DNA from: Stieleria neptunia
GTDB taxonomy: Bacteria; Planctomycetota; Planctomycetia; Pirellulales; Pirellulaceae
Assembly (NCBI RefSeq): GCF_007754155.1
Contig: NZ_CP037423.1
Coordinates: 9,482,938 to 9,546,937, forward strand
DNA: 64,000 nucleotides
Direction: 5' to 3'
In this document: positions 1-8,632 of the stretch, piece by piece
Layout of the letters: every line of letters starts with the position of its first letter
How positions within the stretch are numbered: position 1 is the first letter of the stretch
Position numbers and translations under genes: made by a program
The notes under the pieces: generated by a model
The model's input: the letters and a program-made list of their open reading frames with translations, nothing else
Told to the model about the DNA's origin: nothing
Databases searched by the model: none

Positions 1-672
1 TCGGCGACCGCGGACAGTCCGTTTGCCGATCGTGTGTTGAGCGTCGACGTCGATCCGTCGGGACAATGGCTGGCCACCGGAGGCGGAGAACCCTCGCGGA
101 CCGGCGAGCTGATGATCTGGAATCTTTCGGACGGCTCCCTGGTCCGTCGCATCGAATCGCCGCACAGCGATACGGTGCTGTGCGTCCGGTTCTCTCCCGA
201 TGGCAAGACCTTGGCCACCGGGGGCGCCGACCGAATGATCAAATTGTGGGACGTCGCGACGGGAACGTTGATCAAGTCACTCGAAGGCCACACCCATCAC
301 GTCAGCGCGCTCGCCTGGAACGTCAACCAGCGTGAACTGGCCAGTGGTTCAGCCGATGAGACCGTCAAGATCTGGAACATCGATTCCGGGAAATCGACGC
401 GGACGATCAGCGGACTGAAATCGGAAATCACGCGTCTGGTCTACGTGGGGCGAGACGACCGCATCGGCATCACCTCTGGCGACGGCTACTTCCGAGTCTA
501 TCGCACCGATAACGGCGGCCGAGAAACCAACGCCAAACTTCCCGGCGGTTACCTCTACGCTCTCGGCGCCAACCGCGACGGGACGCAGTTCATCGTCGGC
601 GGCGCCGACGGCGTCGCAACAAGAGTCGACAAATCCGGAAAGCAGTTGCAAGAACTCGTCGCTGGTGAGTGA
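1..672 (+). CDS. WD40 repeat protein, C-terminal part (5' end outside window)
   Basis: The reading frame is open from base 1, so the gene begins upstream and only about 223 C-terminal residues are seen. They contain WD40 repeats with recognisable strands: FSPDGKTLATGGADRMIKLWD followed by a GH-containing loop, then ELASGSADETVKIWNI, and weaker repeats to the end. The protein should form part of a beta-propeller used for protein contacts. In planctomycetes such propellers are often the C-terminal half of exported cytochrome-c-like/WD40 proteins encoded next to DUF1549 genes, which fits the DUF1549/1553 gene that follows on the same strand. The missing N-terminus prevents a firmer assignment. 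Confidence 0.85.
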   Translation, partial: SATADSPFADRVLSVDVDPSGQWLATGGGEPSRTGELMIWNLSDGSLVRRIESPHSDTVLCVRFSPDGKTLATGGADRMIKLWDVATGTLIKSLEGHTHHVSALAWNVNQRELASGSADETVKIWNIDSGKSTRTISGLKSEITRLVYVGRDDRIGITSGDGYFRVYRTDNGGRETNAKLPGGYLYALGANRDGTQFIVGGADGVATRVDKSGKQLQELVAGE

Positions 673-679
673 CAACAGG

Positions 680-706
680 CGGGATCGCGAGCGTCTCGCG
701 ATCCCG
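680..706 (+). terminator. Candidate hairpin terminator after the WD40 gene
   Basis: Eight bases after the stop codon there is a perfect 12-bp stem (cgggatcgcgag / ctcgcgatcccg) with a 3-base loop. A T-rich stretch (attctttt) follows only about 12 bases later, so this is not a textbook intrinsic terminator. Its position and stem strength make transcription termination or 3'-end protection plausible. Confidence 0.45.
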
Positions 707-723
707 GAGGACGTCGATTCTTT

Positions 724-820
724 TGCTGCGGCTTTTGGCAACCCATTTAGTTTCTCTCCCTCTGGGAGAGACGGCGTTTGCGCAGCAAGCAAACGCCAGA
801 GAGGGCTCGCGCCGCAAAAG
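724..820. repeat. Dispersed repeat family B, copy 1
   Basis: A stretch of about 95 bp containing acccatttag, ctctgggagagacggcg, a small palindrome (ggcgtttg / caaacgcc) and gccagagaggg. A near-identical copy in the same orientation lies at 51411-51508. The rest of the 673-1344 gap holds two other repeats (965-1010, 1096-1228) and no convincing gene. Confidence 0.8.
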
Positions 821-964
821 CCTTAGCGACCTTGCGCGACGATCCAATCCGTCATTTATTCAGTTGACATCCCCTGGGAGAGTCGAGCGTCGCGAGGAGA
901 GGGTTTGCGTTGTTGCTTGGGGTGGCCCATCAAGCGTGACGTGAACGCCGCGATTCACCATTGG

Positions 965-1010
965 ACCTCCCCTCGCTTCGCTCGACCCTCCTGCCAGGAG
1001 GGTGACTTCT
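965..1010. repeat. Dispersed repeat family C, copy 1
   Basis: The segment acctcccctcgcttcgctc, a short ccctcctgccaggaggg hairpin, and gtgacttct recur as the reverse complement at 47627-47676 with a few changes. It is a short palindromic intergenic repeat. Confidence 0.7.
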
Positions 1011-1095
1011 TCACTTGATGGCGACGTGGGATTGCAGCGAGCACCGCGAGGTGTCGCTTTCTCTCACCACCGGCTGCTGGCTGCAACCCCGTTGG

Positions 1096-1228
1096 GCAAC
1101 GCTGTGAAGCATTTTCCCCATGTGTTTCTTGAGGTATTAGCGGCAGGGCGCGAGCCCTTCGGTTCTTCATCTTTGCCAAAACACCGGAGGGCTCGCGCCC
1201 TGCCGCTAAAAATGCTTCATAGCGTTGC
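1096..1228. repeat. MITE-like nested inverted repeat, family E, copy 1
   Basis: The outer arms are 20 bp with one mismatch: gcaacgctgtgaagcatttt at 1096-1115 and its complement at 1209-1228. Inside lies a second near-perfect inverted repeat (agcggcagggcgcgagccc at about 1139-1157, gggctcgcgccctgccgct at 1189-1207) around a loop containing ggttcttcat and gccaaaacacc. A copy in opposite orientation sits at 56501-56585. The terminal inverted repeats suggest a non-autonomous mobile or REP-like element. Confidence 0.8.
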
Positions 1229-1344
1229 TCGTCGTGGATCAAAATTGGACGCGGCGATCCGAATACGGTAAACTGATGTCCCCTCCCACTTCGACAACGC
1301 GCCGTTGTCCCACCCTGCCGCTGCTCGGCCCATCTGCTCGGCCC

Positions 1345-3594
1345 ATGACAAACGTGTCCACTCACGAACGAATCCACCGATGGCTGCTGCCGTTTTGCTT
1401 CCTACTCGGCTGGTGCGTCCTTCCTCCCGCCACGCCCTGTGACGCGGATACGCCACGCGAAGGCATCAGCTTCGTCAATGATGTGGTGCCAGTGCTGACC
1501 AAAGCCGGTTGCAATGCCGGTGTCTGCCACGCCAAAGCCGGCGGCGGACAGAACGGATTTCAATTGTCACTGCTTGGATTCGAGCCCTTGGAGGACTACC
1601 AGCATCTGGTCCATGAAGGCCGCGGCCGCCGTCTGTTTCCGCTCGATCCGGCGCGCAGCCTGTTGCTTGCCAAAGCGGCCGGCGAAGTGCCACACGGCGG
1701 CGGTGTTCGCATCGAAAAGGGTTCCCCGAACTACAACACGCTGCTCCGCTGGATCCAAGCCGGATCACCCTATCGATCGGACGACGATCCCGAACTGGTT
1801 TCGATTCGCGTCGAGCCGCCGGCCGGAACGCTCCAGCCGGGCGAGAGTCTGACGCTGCGATCGATCGCCACGTTTTCGGATGGTTCAACCCGCGACGTCA
1901 CGGCGACATCGCTGTTTGAATCCAACGACTCGGCCATGGCGACGGTCAGCGAATCGGGTCACGTGACGGCAATGGATTTACCGGGAAAGGTCTCCGTGAT
2001 GGTGCGTCACCAAGATCGTGTCGCGGTCTACAACGCGTCGATTCCGCTGGGCCAACCGGTCGACGCACTTCCGACACCCAACAACTTTATCGACGAACTC
2101 GTCTTTGCCAATTTAGAACAGCTCGGGATCCCACCGTCGGATCTGTGTGACGATGCCACGTTCCTGCGCCGCGTCTCGTTGGACATCGGCGGACGCGTGC
2201 CGACCGAACGTGAATCGCAAGCGTTCGCGGCAGACGATTCGCCCGACAAGCGTGCCAAGGCGGTCGATCGCTTGTTACGAAGCCCTGATTACGCCGATTA
2301 TTTTGCCAACAAGTGGACGGCGTTGTTGAAGAACCGTCGTGACGACGCCAGTGACATCACGTCCAATTTTGCATTTCACGCCTGGGTCCGCGACAACCTG
2401 CTGGCCGGAACACCGTACGATCAATTGGTGCGCGAATTACTGGCCGCCACCGGCACCGTGATCGCCAATCCTCCGGTCGCCTGGTACAAGCGTGTCAAGG
2501 AACCGAAACAACAAATCGAAGACGTCGCCCAATTGTTCCTCGGCGTCCGTCTGCAGTGTGCCCAGTGCCACCATCATCCCTTCGAACGTTGGAGCCAAAC
2601 GGATTATTATTCGCTGGCCGCGTTCTTCAGTCGGATCGGACGAAAGCCGACCGACACCGCGGGCGAAGATTTGATCTTTCACAGACGCGGGGCCGCGCAA
2701 GCGGTCAACATGAAAACCGGCGAAAATGTGCCCCCGGCGGCGCTCGGCGATTCGGTCGGCGAGATCCCGGCCGACGAAGACCCGCGGTTGCGTCTGGCCG
2801 ATTGGATGGCCAGTCCCGGCAATCCGTTCTTTGCCAAGTCGCTGGTCAATCGCTACTGGAAACACTTCTTTCGCCGAGGCTTGATCGAACCGGAAGACGA
2901 CATCCGCGACACCAATCCGCCGACCAATCCCGAGTTACTCGCCGCGCTCGAACAACACTTCGTCGAAAGCGGCTTTGACCTGCGAGCGCTCATTCGCGTG
3001 ATCACGACGTCCAAAGCGTATCAGTTGAGTGCGATTCCGAACGATCATAATCTGGTCGATTCACAGAACTACTCACGCTTCTATCCCAAGCGATTGCAAG
3101 CCGAAGTCATGCTCGATGCGATCGATCAAGTCGCCGGCACCCAAACCTCGTTCGCCAATCTGCCGATCGGCACCCGCGCGGTGGCACTGCCGGACAACAG
3201 CTACAACAAAGCGTCGCCGTTCCTGCGAGTGTTTGGCCGCCCCGAAGCGACCAGCGTGTGCGAGTGCGAGCGGGTGCAATCGGGCAGCCTTGCCCAAAGC
3301 CTGCACCTGATGAATGCCGGCGACATCAAGTCAAAGCTCGCCGCCGGCGGTGGACGCATCAACCGACTGGTCGGCGAGAAAACGCCCGCCGATGAAAAAG
3401 TCACCGAATTGTATTTCGCCGCCTTTTCGCGCTCCCCAAGCGATGCCGAATTGGCAACCGCGTTGCAATACATCAATGAACCGCGCACCGACGGAAATGG
3501 CAAACCGATTGATGCAACGAAAACGCTGCGCGAGAACCTACAAGATCTCACCTGGGCTCTGCTGAACACCAAAGAGTTTTTGTTTAACCACTAG
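1345..3594 (+). CDS. DUF1549/DUF1553 exported protein with Ig-like (BIG2) domain
   Basis: A 749-residue planctomycete-type exported protein. I chose the ATG at 1345 because it is followed by a signal peptide (WLLPFCFLLGWCVLPP) and ends in a DA cleavage region; an upstream start at 1225 would add 40 unlikely residues. A heme-like CxxxxCH motif (C56, C61, H62) opens the mature part. A bacterial Ig-like domain follows (about residues 150-235), then DUF1549 (PSCyt2) with CAQCHHH near residue 405, and DUF1553 (PSD1) to the end. The biochemical function of this family is not settled; it is assumed to be periplasmic and possibly heme-linked. It is followed by PPC and DUF1501 genes, a common planctomycete trio. 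The gap to the next gene is filled by palindromic repeats. Confidence 0.9.
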   Translation: MTNVSTHERIHRWLLPFCFLLGWCVLPPATPCDADTPREGISFVNDVVPVLTKAGCNAGVCHAKAGGGQNGFQLSLLGFEPLEDYQHLVHEGRGRRLFPLDPARSLLLAKAAGEVPHGGGVRIEKGSPNYNTLLRWIQAGSPYRSDDDPELVSIRVEPPAGTLQPGESLTLRSIATFSDGSTRDVTATSLFESNDSAMATVSESGHVTAMDLPGKVSVMVRHQDRVAVYNASIPLGQPVDALPTPNNFIDELVFANLEQLGIPPSDLCDDATFLRRVSLDIGGRVPTERESQAFAADDSPDKRAKAVDRLLRSPDYADYFANKWTALLKNRRDDASDITSNFAFHAWVRDNLLAGTPYDQLVRELLAATGTVIANPPVAWYKRVKEPKQQIEDVAQLFLGVRLQCAQCHHHPFERWSQTDYYSLAAFFSRIGRKPTDTAGEDLIFHRRGAAQAVNMKTGENVPPAALGDSVGEIPADEDPRLRLADWMASPGNPFFAKSLVNRYWKHFFRRGLIEPEDDIRDTNPPTNPELLAALEQHFVESGFDLRALIRVITTSKAYQLSAIPNDHNLVDSQNYSRFYPKRLQAEVMLDAIDQVAGTQTSFANLPIGTRAVALPDNSYNKASPFLRVFGRPEATSVCECERVQSGSLAQSLHLMNAGDIKSKLAAGGGRINRLVGEKTPADEKVTELYFAAFSRSPSDAELATALQYINEPRTDGNGKPIDATKTLRENLQDLTWALLNTKEFLFNH

Positions 3595-3603
3595 GGAACA
3601 ACA

Positions 3604-3693
3604 GTGGGATAGGCTTCCAGCCTGTCAAATCCAGCCCATGACAGGCTGGAAGCCTATCCCACCAGCCCATGACAGGCTGGAAGCCTCTCCCAC
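3604..3693. repeat. Palindromic repeat family A, copy 1
   Basis: One forward unit gtgggataggcttccagcct is followed by two units of its reverse complement (aggctggaagcctatcccac, and a variant with ctctcccac). It can fold into a strong hairpin directly after the DUF1549 gene. The same family recurs at 7207-7285. Confidence 0.85.
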
Positions 3694-3722
3694 TTTCTAC
3701 GACCATCGATTGGAATTTTCAC

Positions 3723-5762
3723 ATGACCCCTCCCCTGCCCTTCCGACTGGTCGCGTGCTTGTGCTTGCTCGCTTCGACGGCGCTGCCCGCCTTCCTGCAC
3801 GCCCAATCGGTTTGTCTGCCGGCTCCAAGATTGCTGACGACGATGCCGATGGGAGGCCAAGCGGGAACGGAACTGGAAGTCACGATCACCGGGCAATCAC
3901 TCGAAGGCAGCGAACAGTTGATCTTTTCGAACCCTTCGATCAGCGCAACGCCCAAGTTGAACGACGACGGCACGGTCGTGGCCAATCAGTTTCTCGTTCG
4001 CATCGCCGCAGACTGCGCACCGGGCGTTTATGACGCGCGGATCATGGCGGGGCTGGGCATCTCCTCGGCACGCGCGTTTTCGGTCAGCAACGTTCCCGAA
4101 GTCACGCAAACCAAACCCGGCACGTCGCTCGACACGGCACTTGAGATCGCCGTCGGCTCGATCGTCAATGCCACGTTGGTGGACCGCTCGGTGAACTTCT
4201 ATGCCTTCGATGCCAAACAAGGCCAGCGGATCATTGTCGATTGTGTCGCCAAGGGCATCGATTCGAAAATGAATCCGGTGTTGGTCGTCGCCGATGCTTC
4301 GGGCAGTGATTTGATCGTCGAGCGGCGCGGCGGCATCATCGACTTCACCGCGCCGGCCGAGGGTCGCTATGTGATCAAGGTCCACGATCTGACGTTCAAG
4401 GGTGGACCGTATTATTTCTTTCGCCTGGCGTTGACCGAAGCGACCGAGGACGTCATCGCGTCACGTTTGCCTGCCACCCAAAGCGTCACGTCTTTCTCGT
4501 GGCCGCCGACCGGCCTGGAAGAGTTCCCCGCCGCGGAAGAAACAGCGCTAACCGCGATCGATGACGACGCGATGGAAATTTCGCTGCCCTGTGATATCGG
4601 CGGCAGCTTCTATCCCGCCGCGGACGTCGACACCTATCAGTTCGCTGCCAAGAAAGGCGAAACGTGGTGGGTCGAGATCGCGTCGGAGCGTCTCGGTCAC
4701 CCGACCGATCCGTCGGTCGTCGTGCAACGTGTGGTCGAGGGGGGTGACGTCGTTGATGTCGCGGAACTGGCCGACGTGCCCAGCCCGGTCAAACGGTCCT
4801 CCAACGGCTACTCCTATGACGGACCGCCCTACAACGCCGGTTCCTCCGATGCGTTGGGCAAATTCGACGTCCCGCAAGACGGCACCTACCGAATCCGCGT
4901 GACCGATCTGTTCGGGGGCACACGGAACGATCCATCCAATCGCTATCGGATGATCGTCCGCAAGGCGGCACCGGATTTCGCACTGGTCGGCTGGGCGCTG
5001 CACATGGGGCTCCGCAATGGCGACCGCAACGCGCTCAGCAAACCGATCGCGCTGCGTGGCGGTGCCGTGATGCCGCTCGAAATCGTCGTCGTCCGACGCG
5101 ACGGCTTTGACGGCGAGATCGACCTGTTCATGGAAAACCTTCCCGAAGGCGTCACCGCGACGGGACTGAAGATCGCCGCCGGAGCAACGCGTGGCATCAT
5201 GCTGGTCTCCGCCGCCGACAACGCACCGCGCGGATTACAGATGGCCAGCCTGTTCGGTCGGGCCAGCGTCGACGGACAAGACGTCGTCCGGCACTGCCGT
5301 TGGGCTTCGATGAAATGGCCCGTGACGAACGCGAAAAGCGAAATCCCCGACCCGAGGTTGGTCGACCAGATCCCCGTTTCTGTCGGCGGGATCGAACAGG
5401 CCGGACTGTCGTTCGAACCGGCCGAAGACAAGGTCTGGCAGGTCACCGCCGGAGAGAAACTGACGATTCCGTTGCGATTGATTCGCCGCGGAGAGTTCTC
5501 GGGCAAAACGATGTCGCTGCGAACCTTCGGCGCCGGATTTGAACGCAACGCGGCGTTTGAATTGTCACTGACCGAAGATCAATCCGAAGTGGTTCTCGAT
5601 CTGGCGAGGCTGAAGCCGCAGCCGGGCGACTACACCCTCGCGTTCTACGGCGGTGCGGTTGCCAAGTACGCTTACGGTGACGCCAAACCCAAAGACATCG
5701 TTGACATCTACGTTTCCGAACCGATTTCGATTCACGTGGTCCCCGCCGAGGCGAAAAAATGA
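3723..5762 (+). CDS. Exported pre-peptidase C-terminal (PPC) domain protein
   Basis: A 679-residue exported protein. The start at 3723 is chosen because a clear signal peptide (RLVACLCLLASTALPAFLHA) follows; the longer frame from 3669 would read through a palindromic repeat. The N-terminal part (about residues 30-125) resembles an IPT/TIG-type beta domain. PPC-like beta domains follow, with a typical VNFYAFDAKQGQRIIVDCVA stretch near residue 160 and another with DTYQFAAKKGETWWVEI near residue 305. No protease catalytic domain is present. The stop overlaps the start of the DUF1501 gene by 4 bases (ATGA), indicating translational coupling and a shared role with the neighbouring DUF1549 and DUF1501 proteins. 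Confidence 0.85.
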   Translation: MTPPLPFRLVACLCLLASTALPAFLHAQSVCLPAPRLLTTMPMGGQAGTELEVTITGQSLEGSEQLIFSNPSISATPKLNDDGTVVANQFLVRIAADCAPGVYDARIMAGLGISSARAFSVSNVPEVTQTKPGTSLDTALEIAVGSIVNATLVDRSVNFYAFDAKQGQRIIVDCVAKGIDSKMNPVLVVADASGSDLIVERRGGIIDFTAPAEGRYVIKVHDLTFKGGPYYFFRLALTEATEDVIASRLPATQSVTSFSWPPTGLEEFPAAEETALTAIDDDAMEISLPCDIGGSFYPAADVDTYQFAAKKGETWWVEIASERLGHPTDPSVVVQRVVEGGDVVDVAELADVPSPVKRSSNGYSYDGPPYNAGSSDALGKFDVPQDGTYRIRVTDLFGGTRNDPSNRYRMIVRKAAPDFALVGWALHMGLRNGDRNALSKPIALRGGAVMPLEIVVVRRDGFDGEIDLFMENLPEGVTATGLKIAAGATRGIMLVSAADNAPRGLQMASLFGRASVDGQDVVRHCRWASMKWPVTNAKSEIPDPRLVDQIPVSVGGIEQAGLSFEPAEDKVWQVTAGEKLTIPLRLIRRGEFSGKTMSLRTFGAGFERNAAFELSLTEDQSEVVLDLARLKPQPGDYTLAFYGGAVAKYAYGDAKPKDIVDIYVSEPISIHVVPAEAKK

Positions 5763-7195
5763 TCCATCACGATTGTGACGATTGCGGGTCTGAAGAGATT
5801 GGCTTACCGCAAGGCCGACGTAGCTTCATGCGAATGGGGCTGGCCGGCATGGCCAGCATCAGCCTTCCCGGCATCCTGCGACTGCGGGCCGCCAGCGCGA
5901 ACGAGTCGGTCGATCAGGACCCGAAACAGCGATCCGCCGTGATCATGGTCTGGAAGCCCGGCGGTTGTTCCCACATCGATACCTACGATCCGAAACCGCT
6001 AGCGACCAGCGAGTATCGCGGACCATTCGGAACGATCCCCACCAAAGTCCCCGGCATGCAGTTCACCGAATTGCTGCCGCGGCAAGCGGCGATCGCCGAC
6101 AAGTTCACGGTGTTGCGGAGCATGTATCAAGGCGCCGGCGGACACCCCGCCGGATCGATGCAGTTGCTGTCCGGTGACAGCGACACCCGTGACAAACCGA
6201 AACCGCGGTTGCCCGATTGGATGTCGGTCGCCAACTACCTGCGGTCGTTGGAAGGCCCGCGGACCAACCCGTTGCCGGCCTATGTCGGCATCAACCCGCC
6301 GACGACTTACAACGGCCCGGCCTACCTGGGCGACGCTTACTCGCCGTTTTCGGTGACCGGCGATCCGAATGCGCCCAACTTCGTCGTCCCCAACATCGGC
6401 TTGAGCGACAAACGCGAAGTCGAACGTCTGAAACGTCGCACGACGCTGCGGCAGAATCTCGACACGTTGCACCGAGCCTTTGACACCTACGGTGAACTCG
6501 GGGCACTCGATCAATTCGAAGCCCAAGCACTGACGTTGTTGACCAACCCGAAAACCAAAGAAGCGTTCGATCTGACACGTGAAGACGACAAGACCCGAGA
6601 CCGATACGGCAGAAACACGTGGGGGCAACAATTGCTGCTCGCCCGTCGTCTGGTCGAAGCCGGCGTCGATGTATTGACGACCAGCTTGCGAGGCCCGTTG
6701 TGCGGACGCGTCAACAACTGGGACGACCACGCGGTCAACCATCACGTCTTCGACGCGCTGCGTTTTCGCGCCCAAGCTTACGACCAAGCGGTTTCCGCAT
6801 TGATCGAAGACATCCACGAGCGCGGATTGGACCAACGCGTCCTGGTCGTGGTCACCGGCGAGTTCGGTCGCACGCCCAAGATCAACTACCAACCCAGCAC
6901 CGGCGCCGGAAATGCGAGCGCCCCCTCGGGGACGAAACAACCCGGCCGCGATCACTGGCCACGCGCCTTTTCCAACCTCTGGGCCGGCGGCGGCATCGAG
7001 ACCGGTCGCTTCATCGGCGGGACCGACAAGCGGGGCGAAGACGCTATCGATCGACGCTGTGGACCCGGCGACTTTTTGTCCACGATCTACCACCACCTCG
7101 GAATCGACGCGTCCAAAGTCATGATCAAAGACTTTAACGGACGCCCAACACCGATCGTCAACCACGGCAAACCCATCCCCGAATTGATCGCCTAG
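5759..7195 (+). CDS. DUF1501 family Tat-exported protein (sulfatase-like fold)
   Basis: A 478-residue DUF1501 protein, the third member of the DUF1549-PPC-DUF1501 set. The N-terminus carries a twin-arginine-type signal (RRSFMRMGLAGMASISLPG). Family hallmarks are visible: MVWKPGGCSHIDTYDPKP near residue 62, GAGGHPAGSMQLLSGD near 126, and VVVTGEFGRTPKIN near 362, which resembles metal-site motifs of the alkaline-phosphatase/sulfatase superfamily. It starts inside the stop of the preceding gene. DUF1501 enzymatic activity is unproven; secretion by Tat suggests it folds with a cofactor in the cytoplasm first. Confidence 0.9.
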   Translation: MIHHDCDDCGSEEIGLPQGRRSFMRMGLAGMASISLPGILRLRAASANESVDQDPKQRSAVIMVWKPGGCSHIDTYDPKPLATSEYRGPFGTIPTKVPGMQFTELLPRQAAIADKFTVLRSMYQGAGGHPAGSMQLLSGDSDTRDKPKPRLPDWMSVANYLRSLEGPRTNPLPAYVGINPPTTYNGPAYLGDAYSPFSVTGDPNAPNFVVPNIGLSDKREVERLKRRTTLRQNLDTLHRAFDTYGELGALDQFEAQALTLLTNPKTKEAFDLTREDDKTRDRYGRNTWGQQLLLARRLVEAGVDVLTTSLRGPLCGRVNNWDDHAVNHHVFDALRFRAQAYDQAVSALIEDIHERGLDQRVLVVVTGEFGRTPKINYQPSTGAGNASAPSGTKQPGRDHWPRAFSNLWAGGGIETGRFIGGTDKRGEDAIDRRCGPGDFLSTIYHHLGIDASKVMIKDFNGRPTPIVNHGKPIPELIA

Positions 7196-7206
7196 AATCA
7201 CACACC

Positions 7207-7285
7207 AGGCTTCCAGCCTGTCATCCCCGTGGGATAGGCTTCCAGCCTGTCAAACCGGCAACGACAGGCTGGAAGCCTATCCCAC
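7207..7285. repeat. Palindromic repeat family A, copy 2
   Basis: Two forward units (aggcttccagcctgtca; gtgggataggcttccagcct) and one inverted unit (aggctggaagcctatcccac) form a hairpin in the gap between the DUF1501 and oxidoreductase genes. It is related to 3604-3693. Confidence 0.85.
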
Positions 7286-7321
7286 AGTCCACTTCCCTCC
7301 CCTCCCACCGGACCGATTTGA

Positions 7322-8632
7322 ATGAAAGACATCGAGACCTTGGAACGAGACCGTCGCCTGTTTTTAAAGACCGGCGTCGCCTCGATGACCGCCCTTGGCC
7401 TGACGAACACCGTGCGTGCCCAAGAGACACCCGCCGCGGCGGCGCCGTCGGAAAAGCTGTCGATCGGTGTGATGGGTGTCAACGGCCGCGGCGGCGCGAT
7501 CGTCAAGGGCATGATGGCCAGCGGACAAGTCGACATCGCGTATATCTGTGACGTCGATGAGCGGGCGGCTGAACGGGTGACCAAGATTGTCAACGAGAAA
7601 CAGTCGACGAAGACTCAATCTGTCAAAGACTTTCGCCGCATCCTGGATGACAAATCAGTCGACGCCCTGATCTGCGCCGCACCGAACCATTGGCACGCCC
7701 CGGCGACCATCATGGCCTGCGGCGCCGGCAAGCACGTGTACGTCGAAAAACCCTGCAGCTACACGCCGGCCGAAGGCGAGATGGCGGTCGCGGCGGCGCG
7801 CAAAAACGATCGCGTCGTGCAGATGGGCACCCAGCGCCGCAGCTGGCCCGGGATCGCCGAAGCGGTCGAAAAAATTCACGGCGGGGCGATCGGAAAGACG
7901 CTGTATTCGAGGACCTGGTACAACAACCGACGCGGTCCGATCGGCGTCGGGAAACCGGCCGAGGTTCCCTCCTGGTTGGACTGGCGATTGTGGCAAGGCC
8001 CGGCGCCGGATCGTCCCTTCAAAGACAACCTCGTCCACTACAACTGGCACTGGCATTGGCACTGGGGCAACGGCGAACTGGGCAACAACGGCGTCCACGG
8101 TTTGGATGTCGCCCGCTGGGGCATGCAAGTCGAATTCCCCAATCGTGTCACCGCCGGCGGTGGAAAGTATCGCCACGACGATGACCAGGAAACCCCCGAC
8201 ACGATGATGGTCACCTATGACTTTCCCGACGGCAAAACCATCACCTGGGAAGGCCTCAGTTGGTCGCCACTGGGACCGCACGACTCGGGATTCGGCGTCA
8301 GTTTCCACGGCACCGAAGGATCGATCGTGATCCGCGGTTCGGGATACACCCAGTACGACATACGAAACAAGGAAGTCGCCAGCGGCACCGGCGCCGGCGG
8401 CGATAAAGATCACTTCGACGATTTCATCAGCGCCGTTCGTGACGGACACCGCACCAACGCGGACATCGAAAAAGCCCATCGCAGTACCCTGCTCTGCCAC
8501 CTGGGCAACATCGCCTACCGGACCGGCAGCGTGTTACACACCGACCCGACCGACGGCCGTCCACAAGACAACGACGCCGCGAATCAACTGTGGTCACGAG
8601 AGTACGCCAAGGGATGGGAGCCGGTGGTCTGA
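7322..8632 (+). CDS. Gfo/Idh/MocA family oxidoreductase, Tat-type signal
   Basis: A 436-residue NAD(P)-dependent oxidoreductase-like protein. The N-terminus has a Tat-type motif (DRRLFLKTGVASMTALGL), so it is probably exported, as many planctomycete members are. A Rossmann fold starts near residue 42 (IGVMGVNGRGGAIVKGMM), and the family EKP motif (VYVEKPCSYTPAEGE) lies near residue 140. The C-terminal alpha/beta domain includes WLDWRLWQGPAPDRPF and NWHWHWHWGNGELGNNGVHG, typical of the planctomycete/Bacteroidetes subgroup acting on sugars or sugar derivatives. Substrate unknown. The stop (TGA) overlaps the ATG of the next gene by one base, so the two are co-translated. Confidence 0.9.
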   Translation: MKDIETLERDRRLFLKTGVASMTALGLTNTVRAQETPAAAAPSEKLSIGVMGVNGRGGAIVKGMMASGQVDIAYICDVDERAAERVTKIVNEKQSTKTQSVKDFRRILDDKSVDALICAAPNHWHAPATIMACGAGKHVYVEKPCSYTPAEGEMAVAAARKNDRVVQMGTQRRSWPGIAEAVEKIHGGAIGKTLYSRTWYNNRRGPIGVGKPAEVPSWLDWRLWQGPAPDRPFKDNLVHYNWHWHWHWGNGELGNNGVHGLDVARWGMQVEFPNRVTAGGGKYRHDDDQETPDTMMVTYDFPDGKTITWEGLSWSPLGPHDSGFGVSFHGTEGSIVIRGSGYTQYDIRNKEVASGTGAGGDKDHFDDFISAVRDGHRTNADIEKAHRSTLLCHLGNIAYRTGSVLHTDPTDGRPQDNDAANQLWSREYAKGWEPVV

